Notes: generated by a model not told the origin, from the letters alone. A stretch of 64,000 nucleotides of DNA from Pardosa pseudoannulata (GCA_032207245.1 CM063509.1:99643965-99707964), one strand, 5' to 3'; counted from the stretch's first letter, positions 23,680 to 37,490 are shown. Program-made: numbers and translations.

Positions 23680-26600
23680 GTAAAAACAACAGAGAAGTTT
23701 AATTAATTTTTGATTAAGTTATTCGGAAAGTAATCCTGTGGAATTATGCAATAAGCTTTAACTCATTAAGCGTTAATAGTATTAGCTTTTTATTAGTCAA
23801 ACAATGCTAACAGAATTTAACTTATCACTTGCGTTATTTAAGCTTAAATTTATCAGAAAACGATAAGAAATTTATGTCACTTGAAATATGTGAAAACTCT
23901 CACTTACTTGAGGAATTAATTTTGGGAAACTGTTAAAAAATATATCAAGCATTTTTAACAAGATGTAACCTCGATTTCAATTTCTGTATATCCATTGTAT
24001 TTCTGTGATTTATAAAACACAATTGATTAGAAAGATAAAATCTGAATGATTGAAATTTAATGTAAAAACAACAAAGAAGTTTAATTAAGTTTTTATTAAG
24101 CTATTCGGAAAGTAATCCTGCGGAATAATGTAATAAGTTTTAAATCATTAAGCGTTAGTAGTATTAGCTTTTTATTAGTCAAATAATGCTAACAGAATTT
24201 AACTTATCACTTGCGTTATTTAAGCTTAAATTTATCAGAATACGATAAGAAATTTATGCCTCTTGAAATACTTGAAAACCCTGATTTTTTAAAAATATGA
24301 TGAATTAATTTTGAAAAACTGTTAAAAAGATATCAAGCATTTTTAATAAGATTTAACCTCGATTTGAATTTTTGTATTTCCATTGTATTTCTTTGATACA
24401 TAAAACACAATAGATTACAACGATAAAATCTGAATGATTGAAATTTATAATATATATTTATAATATTGTATTTCATATAAAAACAACAGAGAAGTTTAAT
24501 TAATTTTTCATTAAGTTATTTGGAAAGTAATCCTGTGGAATTATGTAATAAGTTTTAACTCATTAATCGTTAATAGTATTAGCTTTTTATTAGTCAAACA
24601 ATGATAACGGAATTTAACTTATTACTTGCGTTATTTAAGCTTAAATTTATCCCATAACGATAAGAAATTCATGACTATTGAAATACTTGAAAACCAAACT
24701 TTCGTAAAGTATGAGGAATTAATATTGAAAAGCTGTTAAAAAATATATAAAGCATTTTTAATAAGATGTAACCTCGATTTCAATTTCTGTATTTCCATTG
24801 TATTTCTTTGATACGTAAAACACAATTGATTACAAAGATAAAATCTAAATGATTGAAATTTAAAGTAAAAACAACGAAAATTTTACTCAAGTTTTGATTA
24901 ACTTATTTGGAATGTAATAATGTGGAATTATGTAAGAAGCTTTAATTTATTAATTGTTAATAGTATTAGTTTCTAACCTGTCAAAAAATGCTAACAGAAA
25001 TTAACTTATCACCTGCGTTATTTAAGCTTAAATTTATCAAAATCCGAAAAGAAATTTATGTCATTTGAAAGATGTAAAAATCCTAACTTTGTTTAAGTAT
25101 GAGGAATTAATTCTGGAATATTGCTAAAAAAATATGAGGCATTTTTAACAAGCCAAGATTAAACCTTGATTTAAATTTTTATATTTCTATTGTATTTCTT
25201 TGATACTAAAGACACACTTGTTTACAACGATAAATCTGAATGAATGAAATTTAATGTAAAAACAAAAGAGAAGTTTAATTAATTTTTGTTTAAGTTATTC
25301 GGAAAGTAATCCTGCGGAATTACGTAATAAGCTTTGACTCATTAAGCGTTAATAATATAAGTTTTTTATTAGTCAAACAATGCAAACGGAATTTAACTTA
25401 TCACTTGCGTTATTTAAGCTTAAATTTATTAGAATACGATAGGAAATTTATGCCTCTTGAAATATATTGAAACCCTGACTTTCTTAAAGTATGAGGAATT
25501 AAATTTGTGAAACTCTTAAAAAATATATCAAACATTTTTAACAAGATTTAGCTTCGATTTCAATTTCTTGATTTTCCATTGTATTCCTTTGATACATGAA
25601 ACACAATTGATTATAAAGGTAATATCTCAATGATTGAAATTTAATGTAAACACAGCAGAGAATTTAATTAAATTTTGATTAAGTTATTTGGAAACTAAGC
25701 CTGTATAATTATGGAATAAGTTTTAACTCATTAAGCATTAATAGTGTTAGCTTTTTATTAGTCAAACAATGCTAACAGAATTTAACTTTTCACTTGCGTT
25801 ATTTAAGAATAAATTTATCAGAATTCGATAGGAAATTTATGCCTTTTGAAATATGTGGGAAACCTGACTTTCTTGAAGTATGAGGAATTAATTTCGGGAA
25901 ACTGTAAAAAAATATCAAGAATATTTAACAAGATTTAACCTCGGTATCAATTTCTTTATTGCCATTGTATTTCTTTGATTCAAAAAACACAATTGATTAC
26001 AACAAGAAATGTGAATGATTGAAATTTATTGTAAAAAGAAAAGAGAAGTTTAATTAATTTTTGATTAAGTTATTCGGAAAGTAATCTTGCGGAATTACGT
26101 AATAAGCTTTAACTCCTTAAGCATTAATAGTATTAGCTTTTTCTTGCCAAACAATGCTAACAGAATTTAACTTATCATTTGCGTTATTTAAGTTTACATT
26201 TATCAGAATACGATAGAGAATTTAAGCCTCTTGAAATATGTGAAAATACTGTCTTTCTTAAAGTATGATGGATTAATTTTGGAAAACTGTTAAAAAATAT
26301 TAAGCATTTTTAACAAGATTTAACCTCGATTTCAATTTCTGTATTTCCATTGTATTTCTTTGATACGTAAAACACAATTGTTACAAAGATAAAATCTGAA
26401 CGATTGAAATTTAATGTAAAAACAACAGAGAAGTTTACTCAATTTTTGATTAAGGTATTTGGAAAGTAATCCTGTGGAATTATGTAATAAGCTTTAACTT
26501 ATTAAGCGTTAATAGTATTAGTTTCTAATCTGTCGAAAAATGCTAATAGAAATTAACTTATCACCTGCGTTATTTAAGCTTAAATTTATCAAAATCCGAT

Positions 26601-28015
26601 AAGAAATTTATGTCACTTGAAATATGTAAAAACCCTAACTTTTTTTAAGTATGAGGAATTAATTTTGGAAAACTTTTAAAAAAATATGAGGAATTTTTAA
26701 CAAGCCAAGATTTAACCTTGATTTAAATTTTTATATTTCTATTGTATTTCTTTGATACAAAAAACACAATTGATTACAACGATAAATCTGAATGAATGAA
26801 ATTTAATATAAAAACAATAGAGAAGTTTAATTAATTTTTTATTAAGTTATTCGGAAATTAATCCTTTGGAATTATGTAATAAACTTTAACTCATTAAGCA
26901 TTAATAGTATTAGCTTTTTATTAGTCAAACAATGCTAAAAGAATTTAACTTAGCACTTGCTTTATTTAAGCTTAAATTTATAAGAATACGTTAGGAAATT
27001 TGTGCCTCTTGAATATGTGAAAACCCTGGCTTTCTTAAAGTATGAGGAATTAATTTTGAAAAACTGGTTAAAAAATTATCAAGCCTTTTTAAGAAACCAT
27101 GATTTAACCTCGATTTCAATTTTTATATTTTCATTGCATTTGATACAAAAAACACAATTGGCTACGATGATAAAAATTTGAATGATTGAAATTTAATGTA
27201 AAAACAGAGAATTTTAATTAAATTTTCATTAGGTTATTGGGAAAGTTATCCTTTGGAATTATGTAATAAGCTTTAACTCATTAAGCGTTAATAGTATTAG
27301 CTTTTTATTAGTCAAACATTGCTACGTAATTTAACTTATCACTTGCATTATTTAAGCTTAAAATTATTAGAATTCAATAGGAAATTTATGCTTTTTGAAA
27401 TACGTGGAAACCCTGACTTTCTTAAAGTATGAGGAATAAATTTTAGGAAACTGTTTAAAAAATATCAATCACTTTTAACAAGACAAGATTTAACCTTGAT
27501 TTCAATTTTTATATTTCCATTGTATTTTTATTATACAAAAACACATTTGACTACATCGATAAAATATTTGAATGATTGAAATTTAATGTAAAATCAACAG
27601 AGAAGGTTAATTAATTTTTGATTAAGTTATTCAGAAAGTAATCCTAAGGAATTATGTAATAAGTTTTAACTCATTGAGCTTTATTGGTATCAGCTTTTTA
27701 TTAGTCAAACAATGCTAAAAGTATTTAACTTATCACTTGCGTTATTTAAGCTTAAATTTATCAGAATACGGTAGAAAATTTATGGCTTTTGAAATACGTG
27801 GATACCGTACCTTTCTTAAAGTATGAGGAATTAATTTGGAAAACTGTTAAAAAAAGATATCAAGCATATTTAACAAGATTTAACCTCGTTTGCAATTTTT
27901 ATTTTTCCATTGTACGAAATACAATGGAAGTATAATACAAAAAAAAATAATACAAAACACAAAATAAAAAAAAATGATTACAACGATAAAATTGGAATGA
28001 TTGAGATTTAAACAT
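23680..28015. repeat. Eleven-unit satellite-like array, period about 388 bp
   Basis: The anchor 'agagaagtttaatt' (or close variant) recurs at about 23691, 24073, 24489, 24874, 25268, 25655, 26042, 26428, 26819, 27206 and 27598. Every unit has 'gcgttatttaagcttaaatt' and 'attagctttttattagtcaa' or close variants. Units are AT-rich, diverged from each other and non-coding. Confidence 0.92.
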
Positions 28016-29813
28016 CACAGGGATATAATTTTTTATGAAAAGAAAATATCCATTTTTATTTTTATATTTGAATTAAGTATTGCATTATTAATTAAAAGGT
28101 TTTATAGCAAAGACAAATACCTCTACATTTATAGCTACTGACCTTATCAAATAAAACTTTTTCTGCCTAAATTATGCTTTTACCTATCGGTATACACATA
28201 AGGAAAAGTACAAAAACATGCCTGAATGTAAGTGTTCATACACAATACATAAATTAATAAACAATCCTACGTATATTCAGAAAGGAATCAGTCCAACAGA
28301 AATCAGTTTAAAATTGAATATTTGAGTTCATACAAAACTGTTACATATGATGTCTGTATTTTAGAAAGTATTAAAAAAAACAATTAAGATATTACCTATC
28401 CATACTTCAATTAGTCCCTTTTGTAACTTTAGTCCCCTTCGAAAATTTAAACAACAAATTTAACCATTGATTCCAATGTTTGCCTATGGATATATTTATA
28501 TTTTACTGAACTAATGTCTTGTAAAATTTGTGGTCATTAGTACACAAAATTAGATTGTTTTATTGATATGATCTTTACCATAGAATTTTCTAATTAATAA
28601 AGGAATTCTGATGACATTTTTTTCTCGTTTTGTTTAGATAATTTTGATACCCTCGACTTTTTTACCCGTTGTCAGGGCACATAGTGCTAGTCCGGTCCTG
28701 TAAATAGAACGTAAAGTTGATTCTTATGGTACTTTAACTAAATTGTTACTACTAAAATAAGATAAGGCATTATCACTGTATTCCTGACAGATATAACATC
28801 TTCAAAGCATTAAAATACATATTTTTACAAGCTTAACAGAAATTGAAATCACCAGAAAAGTAAGGTTTCCTCGCATTTTGGCTTATTTCTGCTATCCCGT
28901 TATTTCTTATCGACTATCCTTTATTTCTTATATTCTTCCTCATTCTGATTATCCATTAATAATGAATTATTTTACATAAATTTTACTGAATTTAATATCA
29001 TATTTTAAAGAATTCACACAAAACCTTTTAAAAATTAAGAGTTTTTTTTTTTTGTTCAAAATTTAGCATTGTGCTATCACTAGTAAAATAATAACTCTAG
29101 GAGGCCACTTGTCGCACTGCAGTACTAACAATAACAGTCATACCTTTAGCCCTTTCGTTCCCACTATAGCCTTCCATAGCCAAGACCTCTGGGTCCCAAA
29201 ATAACCGAAACCATCTGAGAAAATTTCCTTCCTAGAGGCGTGACTGCTGATAGCCGCGTGTAATGCTGATAGCAGTGAACAGGACTAATTGTAAACATTC
29301 GATGTTAGAAGGTGTTTTCCCTCACACTACTTGTTGCTGGATAACCTGAAACATTTCATTGCTATTCTGGTCAAATTTGAATTTGTTCCCTTAGATTTAA
29401 GGGGAAAAAAAGGCTAGGACACTTTGGGCACCCACTCTTTTACCGGTAACAAACTTTGGGCTATTGGGCTAGGAACCGGAGGACAATTAAAATTGTAGTA
29501 TGTGAGTCTTAAAGAGATAAACTTCCTTCTCGCTCTTGTTACTTCAGTTTGGATTTATGTGTTATATGTTGTGATGTGAAATACAAAGAAAAAATTGTGT
29601 TTTATATTATATTATAAATATTACAGAGAATTGAAATAGTGTATCTCACCGTGCCTACTAACAATATCTTCCTTTTCAGGGTACTAATAAATCTTCTTGT
29701 ATCGTTTCAGACAGCAAGACACAAACCAAACCTCACCGATTTTTACCTTAGCAAGCAACCTTTTATCCTCACATCTTCAAAATTCTAAATTTTACTTACT
29801 AGAAGATTACATT
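28016..29813. other. Interval with no gene seen
   Basis: AT-rich to 29040, then a slightly GC-richer part around 29100-29350. No coding region, TE protein or repeat matching elsewhere in the window was recognised. Confidence 0.4.
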
Positions 29814-29817
29814 TTAA

Positions 29818-30603
29818 CCCTTTCCCTTTTTTGCCCGTACGCCATACGGGCACAGCTTTCGGACCTTTACTGATTTGCCCGTACGGCTTAAGGGCAATCT
29901 GATTTCTATTTCGCTTGCACTGTTTCGGCCGTATTTTTTTCAATTTTAGTAACAAATTATTCGTATAGATTTCCAGTAAATGATAGTTTGCAGTTTATTG
30001 TATCTTCTACTTTGATTGGTTCAAAAGTGTGGGTTTTTTCGCATGTTTTGTATCAGAAGACGAATTGTTATCTTTCAGTGTATAGCTTTCTGGTTATATT
30101 TTACTAACCGCCTGATAATTTTATTTATGTAAGAGTTGAATAATATATTTTTACTTTTAAATAATCGATAATGGAGCTTATGGAGCTAATTTCCTGTGAT
30201 TCGAACTGTGACTCGAAATCAGAAACTGAATTATCTGTAAATGATAGTAGCGAAAGTTTACTAGGTGACCTGGAGAGTAGTGACTCTGATAGTAGTACAG
30301 ATGGAATCAGTCAAGCAAAACAATTTTTTGAAATTAATTGTGATAATCCTTCGGATCCGCCTCCTAGATTTGCTTTCACTACAATTCCAAAAATTAACTT
30401 GGATATCGATGAGACTAAAGGTAAACTTCAGTTTTATGATGCTTTCATAGAAAGAAAAAAGTTGTAATAAATGCTTAAAAATATTAGAAATGTTAATTTT
30501 AATAACAAATCTTTACTTAAAAATGTAAAATAAACAAAAAATGCAATAAAAAATGTGACATTTTTTGACAGAATTCTGAAAAAAAAATGAAACTCTCAAA
30601 GGG
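29818..30603 (+). mobile_element. piggyBac-like element, internally deleted (786 bp)
   Basis: Flanked by TTAA at 29814-29817 and 30604-30607. Left end CCCTTTCCC and right end complement CCCTTTGAG form short inverted repeats. A subterminal hairpin-like 'cccgtacgccatacggg' lies at 29833-29849. It carries only the N-terminal part of a transposase. The right TTAA coincides with the TTAA at the monomer boundary of the 180-bp array. Confidence 0.85.
30171..30467 (+). pseudogene. piggyBac transposase N-terminal fragment
   Basis: Ninety-eight codons starting MELMELIS. Serine/acid-rich N-terminus (SESLLGDLESSDSDSSTD, residues ~28-45), then PPPRFAFTTIPKINLDIDE (residues ~63-81) and LQFYDAFIE. This is the usual opening of piggyBac-type transposases: an acidic disordered leader, a 'P.F.F...P.I' motif, then the start of the N-terminal domain. 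It stops right there, and the DDD catalytic core and cysteine-rich domain are missing. The product, if made, could not catalyse transposition. Assignment rests on leader style plus the TTAA ends. Confidence 0.65.
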
Positions 30604-30607
30604 TTAA

Positions 30608-31970
30608 TTACTAGCGATCATGAATAAGGACTTCTGACCAAGGTGCCCCAGTGGCAACAGTTTAACCGTAGAAGGAATATTAAAATAAGGTGCCCTTCCA
30701 TTTAACCATCTTTCTATTAGCCCTGTGACTTTCACGTTATTTCTTCTTTTCTTGCTCATTATGATTATCTAATTTTAATCGTTTACAACTTAATTACTAG
30801 CAATCGTATATAAGGCTGTCTGTCCAATGAGCCCCAAAACAGTTTAATCGTAGAAGGAATAGTAAAATAAGGTATCCTTATATTTAAACATCTTTCTATT
30901 AGCCCTGTAACTTTCACGTTATTCCTTCCTTTCTTGCTCATTATGATTACCTAATTTTAATCATTTGCAACTTAATTACTAGCGATCGAGGATAAGGCCG
31001 TCTGGCCAAGGAGTCCTGAAACAGTTTAAACGTAAGAGGGATAGTAAAATAAGGTATCCTTACATTTTACCTTCTTTCTATTAGCTCTGTGACTTTCACG
31101 GTATTCCTTCCTTTCTTGCTCATTATGACTATCTAATTTTAATCGTTTACAACTTAATTACTAGCAGTCGTATATAAGGCTGTCTGTCCAATGAGCACCA
31201 AAACAGTTTAATCGTAGAAGGCATAGTAAAATAAGGTGTCCTTATATTTAAACATATTTCTATTAGCCCTGTAACTTTCACGTTATTCCTTCCTTTCTTG
31301 CTCAATATGATTACCTAACTTGAATCGTTTATAACTTAACTACTAACGATCGTGGATAAGGCCGTCTATTCAAGGAGGTCAAAAACAATTTAAAAGTAGA
31401 AGGAATAGTAAAATAAGTTTCTTTACATTTCCATCTTTCTATTAGCCCTGTGACTTTCATGTTATTCCTTCCTTTCTTGCTCATTATGATTATCTAATTT
31501 AATCATTTACAACTTAATTACTAACGATCGTGGAGAAGGCCGTCTGGCCAAGGAGCCCTTAACCAGTTTAAACATAGGAAGGATAGTAAAATAAGGTGTT
31601 CTTACATTTTACCATTTCTCTATTAGTTCTGTGACTTTTACGTTATTCCTTCCTTTCTTGCTCATTATGATTATCTAATTTAAATACTAACGATCGTGGT
31701 TAAGGCAGTCTGGCCAAGAAGCCCCAATCCAGTTTAAACATAGGAGGGATAGTAAAATAAGGTGTCCTTACATTTTACCATATTTTTTTTAGCCCTGTGA
31801 GTTTCATGTTATTCCTTCCTTTCTTACTCATTATGACTATCAAAATTTAATCGATTACAACTTAATTACTAGCGATCGAGTATAAGGCCGTCTGGCCAAG
31901 GAGCTACAAAACAGTTTCAACATTGAATGGATAGTAAAATAAGGTGTCCGAACATTTTACCGCATATTTC
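30608..31970. repeat. Eight-unit tandem array, period about 180 bp
   Basis: Units share 'gtgactttcacgttattcct', 'tttcttgctcattatgatta' and 'atagtaaaataaggtgtcc'. The monomer start 'ttactagcgatc' or variants recurs near 30606, 30792, 30975, 31157, 31337, 31516, 31690 and 31866. Non-coding. Confidence 0.92.
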
Positions 31971-32639
31971 AGAGAACGCCATTTCAGTTACAAAATATTG
32001 TTTAAAAAATAGAGATCTTCCGTTTAAAAATTAACATAGTGGTAATTAATATACCATTTTATTTAGCAGTACAATAAATAAACTTACTCGTTAATTTTAG
32101 GGATAGTATTTTACACAATTGGAAAATATCATTTTGAGGAAAAAAGCGCTGAGTCAACAGAATTTGACTCTGAATACAATAGCTAGCTAAGCTAGCGCCA
32201 TCTATTGTCCCTAATAAAATTTAAATGCATTTCATCTCTTACAAACAAATGGTTTAATGCTTAAGGTCAGTGTTAAAAATTTCATCGGTAATGAGGTAAG
32301 ATCGTAGCCAGAGGAGGGCGTAATAAATGGAGTCGACCCCTCCTGCGTTCCCCTCTTCCCAACAAATTATGTAGCGTAAAGTATTGTATTTTCCCCATGA
32401 AATAAAAAGCATCTTTTCAAACGTGAAATTTTAAAATAAATACTTAATCAAAATTTAATTATTAAATAAAAATTTCAAATTTTTAAATTTTTATTATTTT
32501 TTTTTTACTTTTCATTTTGTTTTGTAGATTTATTAAAACATATTATACAAGATAGTGCATGGATTGTTAGGTATGTGCAATATTAAATTTATATATTTTC
32601 AATACCATTATGAAAAAAAAATATACGCATATTTTGTTT
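31971..32639. other. Interval with no gene seen
   Basis: Includes a short palindrome 'gctagctaagctagc' near 32183 next to 'gcgccatctattg', a motif also seen as 'gcgccatctgttg' in the foldback element at 45029-45583. No gene recognised. Confidence 0.4.
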
Positions 32640-33386
32640 CTTCTATAATACATAAGCATATTTTTGTTATTTTATACCTTTGGAAGTCAAAATAAAGACT
32701 GGCATTAAAATTTCTTTTCTATTCTAGCATTTAGAAATTTAGTTGTTGAAACTTAAATAAAGGCAGATAATTATATAGATATATTATAGTACTAGAAATA
32801 AGTTAGCTTTTTCGATTTACATTATGTACAGGATATATGTTATTTTTGTTACATATGGAATGAGTATTTTTCCTTTATTTCTATGTCTTTTGAAGTCTAC
32901 GAAAATAAAAAATGGAATTAAATTTCTTTTCTATTCTAGCATTCCACGTTTGCTTAATGTGGCTAAACATAAATCAAGGTAGATATTTATACGGATATAT
33001 GATATCAGTATAAATGTTAGTATTTGTGACCTTGTTGGATACAGAAGTTATGTATTTTCTGTTGATTTTATTTTACACGAGTACATTTCCGTTATTTTTA
33101 TGCCATTTGAAATCCACGGAAATAAAAACTGATGTTAAATTTCTTTTATAGTCTAGCATTATACTTTTGCTTAATGCGACTAAACTTAAATAAAGTTAGA
33201 TATTTATATGTATATATTATATCACTGTAAATGCGTTAGTATTTGTGGCCTAAATTGTGTATAGGAGATCTTCTGTTTCTTTTGTTAAATATGAATATAT
33301 TCCCTTTATTTATGCCTTTTGAACATCCCGGAAGTAAAAACTGGTATTAATTTTCTTTTCTATTCTAGCTTTGCACGTTTGCTCAA

Positions 33387-33467
33387 TACTAGATTTACCA
33401 ACAATTTAATATACTTTGAAATACAATTGAACATCCATTCATTTTGACTCGTTTGGTAAATCTAGTG
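33387..33467. mobile_element. Tiny TTAA MITE, insertion 1
   Basis: 81 bp between TCAA (mutated TTAA, 33383-33386) and TTAA (33468-33471). Ends are TACTAGATTTACC and the complement of GGTAAATCTAGTG. Inserted within a 215-bp satellite unit. Confidence 0.85.
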
Positions 33468-34547
33468 TTAATGTGGCTAAATATAAACATAGGTAGGTAT
33501 TTATATAGATATGTTATATCACTATAAATACGTTAATATTTGTGAGCAATATTGTGTATAGGAGATATGTATTTTCTGTTGTTTTTGTTATTCATCAGTA
33601 CATTTTCGTTATTTCTATGTCTTTTGAAGACCAGGGAAATAAAAACTGGTCTTAAATTTCTTTTCTATTCTAGCATTACACGTTTGCTTAATGCTGCTAA
33701 CCTTAAGGTAGATATTTATATAGATATATTATATTACTATAAATACGTTAGTATTTATGACCTATATTGTGTACAGGAGATATGTATTTTCTGTTGTTTA
33801 TGTCATACATGAGTACATTTCCGTTATTTTTATGTCTTTTGAAGTTCTTGGAATAAAAACTGATAGTTGATTTCTTTTTATACTAGTATTGCATGTTTGA
33901 TTAATGGGATCAAACTTAAACAAAGGTAGATATTTATATAGATATGTTATATCACTATAAATTCGTTAGCTTTATATTATGTACAGGATATATGTTACTT
34001 TTGTTACATCTGTAACACATGAGATCATTTATGTTATTTCTATGTAATTTGAAGTGTACGAAAATAAAAACTGACATTAAATTTTGTTTTCTAGTCTAGC
34101 ATTGCACATTTGCTTGGATAAACTTAAACAAAGGTAGATATTTATAAAGATGTAGTATATCACTATAAATATGTTAGTATTTTTGACCTATATTGTGTAC
34201 TGGATATATATATTTTCTGTTGTTTTTGTTATACATAAGTACACTTCCGTTATTTTTATGTCTTTTGAAATCCACGGAAATAACAGCTGGCATTAAATTT
34301 CTTTTCTATTTTAGCATTACACGTTTGCTTAATGCGGTTAAACTTAAGGTAGATATTTATATAGATATATTATATCACTGTAAATACGTTAGTACTTGTG
34401 ACCTAAATTGTGTACAGCAGATATGTATTTTCTGTTGTTTTTGCTATACATGAGTACATTTTCCTTATTTCGATGTCTTTTAAAGACCGCAGAAATAAAA
34501 ACTGATATTAATTATCTTTTATATTTTAGCACTGCACGTTTGCTTAA

Positions 34548-34629
34548 CACTAGATTTACCAGCAATTTAAATATACATTGAAATACTATTTCAAAACCAG
34601 TCATTTTGACTGTTTTGGTAAATCTAGTG
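34548..34629. mobile_element. Tiny TTAA MITE, insertion 2
   Basis: 82 bp, TTAA at 34544-34547 and 34630-34633. Inverted ends CACTAGATTTACCA. Neighbouring units have the empty site 'gtttgcttaatg' with a single TTAA. Confidence 0.9.
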
Positions 34630-35803
34630 TTAATGAAGCTAAATTTAAACAAAGGTAGGTATTTATATAGATATGTTATATCACTATAAATACGTTAATA
34701 TATGTGACCTATATTGTGTGCAGGAGATACGTAGTTTCTGTTGTTTTTCTTATACATCCGTACATTTCCGTTATCTATATGTCTTTTCTAAAACTGCAGA
34801 AATAAAAAAACTGATGTTAAATTTCTTTTATATTCTAGCATTATGCGTTTGCTTAATACAGCTAAACTTAAATAAAGGTAAATATTTATATAGATATATT
34901 ATATCCCTGTAAAAACGTTAGTATTTGTGACCTAAATTGTGTACAGCAGGTATGTATTTTCTGTTGTTTTTGTTATACATGAGTACATTTCTCTTATTTC
35001 GATGTCTTTTAAAGACCACAGAAATAAAAACTGATATTAATTTTCTTTGATATTTTAGCATTGCACGTTTGCTTAATGTGGCTAAATTTAAACAAAGGTA
35101 GGTATTTATATAGATACATTATATCACTGTAAATACGTTAGTATTTGTGACCTAAATTGTGTACAGGAGTACGTATTTTCTTTTTATTTTTTTATATATG
35201 AGTACATTTCCGTTATTTCTATGTCTTTTGAAGAGGACGGAAGTAAAAACTGGTATTAAATTTCTTTTCTATTCAAGCTTTGCACATTTGCTTAATGTGG
35301 CACGTTAGTATTTGTAACCTAAATTGTGTACAGGAGGTACATATTTCCTGTTCCTTTTGTTATATATGAGTACATTTCCGTTATTTTTATGTTTTTTTTC
35401 AAGACCAAGGAAGTAAAAACTGGTATTAAATTTCGTTTCTAATTAAGCATTGCACGTTTGCTTAATGTGGCTAAACTTAAACAAAGGTAGATGTTTATAT
35501 AGATATATAGTATTTGTGACATATATTGTGAACAGTAGAAGTATATTTTTTGTTATTTTTGTTTTACATGAGTACTTTTCCGGTATTTCTATGTCTTTGT
35601 AAGACCACGAAAATAAAAACTGGCATTCAATTTCTTTTCTATTCTAGCATTTAGAAATTTGTTAATCTTGTTAACACTTAAATAAAGGCAGATAATTATA
35701 TAGATATATTATAGTACTAAAAATAAGTTAGCTTTGGAAGACCACGGAAAAAAAAAACTGGTATTAATTTTCTTTTCTATTTTAGCACTGCACTTTTGCT
35801 TAA

Positions 35804-35885
35804 CACTAGATTAACCAGCAATTTAAATATACATCGAAATACAATTGCAAATCTAGTCATTTTGACTGGTTTGGTAAATGTAGTG
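35804..35885. mobile_element. Tiny TTAA MITE, insertion 3
   Basis: 82 bp, TTAA at 35800-35803 and 35886-35889, at the same position of the satellite unit as the other two. Both ends carry point changes (AGATTAACC and AAATGTAGTG). Confidence 0.88.
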
Positions 35886-37490
35886 TTAATGTGGCTAAAT
35901 TTATACATAAGTATTTATATAGATATGTTATATCACTCACTATAAATAAGTTAATATTTGTGACCTATATTGTGTATAGAACATGTGTATTTTCCGTTGT
36001 TTTTGTTATTCATCACTACATTTTCGTTATTTCTATATCTTTTTAATACCACGGAAATAAATAATGGTGTTAAATTTCTTTTCTATTCTAGTATTACACG
36101 TTTGCTTATTGCGGCTAAACTTAAATAAAGGTAGATATTTATATAGATATATTACATCACTGTAAATACGTTAGTATTTGTGACCTAAATTGTGTACAGG
36201 AGATATGTATTTTCTGTTGCTTTTGTGATATATATGAGTACATTTCCGTTATTTCTATGTCTTTTGAAGACCACGGAAGTAAAAACTGGTATTAATTTTT
36301 TTTATCTATTCAAGCATTGCACGTTTGCTTAATGTGGTACGTTAGAATTTGTGACCTAAATTGTGTACAGGAGGTATGTATTTCCTGTTGTTTTTGTTAT
36401 ATATGAGTACATTTCTGTTATTTTTATGTCTTTTGAAGACCACGGAAGTAAAAACTGGTATTAAATTTTTTATCTATTCAAGCATTGCACGTTTGCTTAA
36501 TGTGGTACGTTAGAATTTGTGACCTAAATTGTGTACAGGAGGTATGTATTTCCTGTTGTTTTTGTTATATATGAGTACATTTCTGTTATTTTTATGTCTT
36601 TTGAAGACCACGGAAGTAAAAACTGGTATTAAATTTCGTTTCTATTCAAGCATTACACGTTTGCTTAATGTGGTACGTTAATATTTGTCACCTAAATTGT
36701 GTACAGGAGGTGTGTTTTTCCTGTTGCTTTTTTTATACAGGAGTACATTTCCGTTATTTCTATGTCTTTTGAAGACCACAGAAGTAAAATCTGATATTAA
36801 ATTTCGTTTCTATTTAAACATTACACGTTTGCTTAATGTGGTTAAACTTAAACAAAAGGTATAACTTAAACAAATATTGTATATACAGATATACAATATT
36901 TGTGACCTATATTGTGTACAGTAGATATTTATTTTCTGTTGTTTTTTGTTAAACATGAGTAAATTTCCGTTATTTTTTTGTCTTTTGAAGATCACGCAAA
37001 TAAAAACTGACATTCAATTTTTTTTCTATTATAGCATTACACGATTGTTTAATGTGGCTACAGTTAAAAAAAGATAGATATTTAAAAAGATATATAGTAT
37101 TTTAGATCTATATTGTGTACAGGAGATATGTATTTTCTGTTGTGTTTGCTATACATGAGCAAATTTTCGTTATTTTTATGTCTTTTCAATACCACGAAAA
37201 TAAAAACTGACATTCAATTTTTTTCCTATTCTAGCATTGCACGATTGTTTAATGTGGCTAAACGTAAACAAAGGTAGATATTTACACAGATATGTGATAT
37301 CACTATAAATACACTAGTATTTGTGACCTAAATTGTGTACAGGAAATATATATTTTATGTTGCTTTTGTTATACGTGAATACATTTCTGTTATTTTTATG
37401 CCTTTTTGAAATTCACGGAAATAAAAGCTGGCATTAAATTTCTTTTCTATTCTAGCAATGCACGTTTGCTTAATGTTGCTGAAACGTAAT

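Larger units (their letters stand above)
32640..37490. repeat. Long satellite-like array, unit about 215 bp
   Basis: About twenty units with 'gtgacctaaattgtgtacag', 'gagtacatttccgttattt', 'tatgtcttttgaagaccacg' and 'gcacgtttgcttaatgtgg' or close variants. Some units at 35290-36720 are shortened to about 165 bp by a shared deletion joining 'atgtgg' to 'tacgtta'. Three units carry an 82-bp insertion. Open frames of up to 86 codons repeat because the unit repeats; they show no family signature. Confidence 0.93.

Noticed and set aside
33552..34912. Repeated frames of about 80 codons in the 215-bp array
   Set aside because: They recur because the DNA unit recurs; they have no start context or family motif and break in most units.
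23680..37490. CRISPR-like repeat arrays
   Set aside because: The repeats are contiguous diverged monomers of 180-390 bp without spacers in a eukaryotic context.
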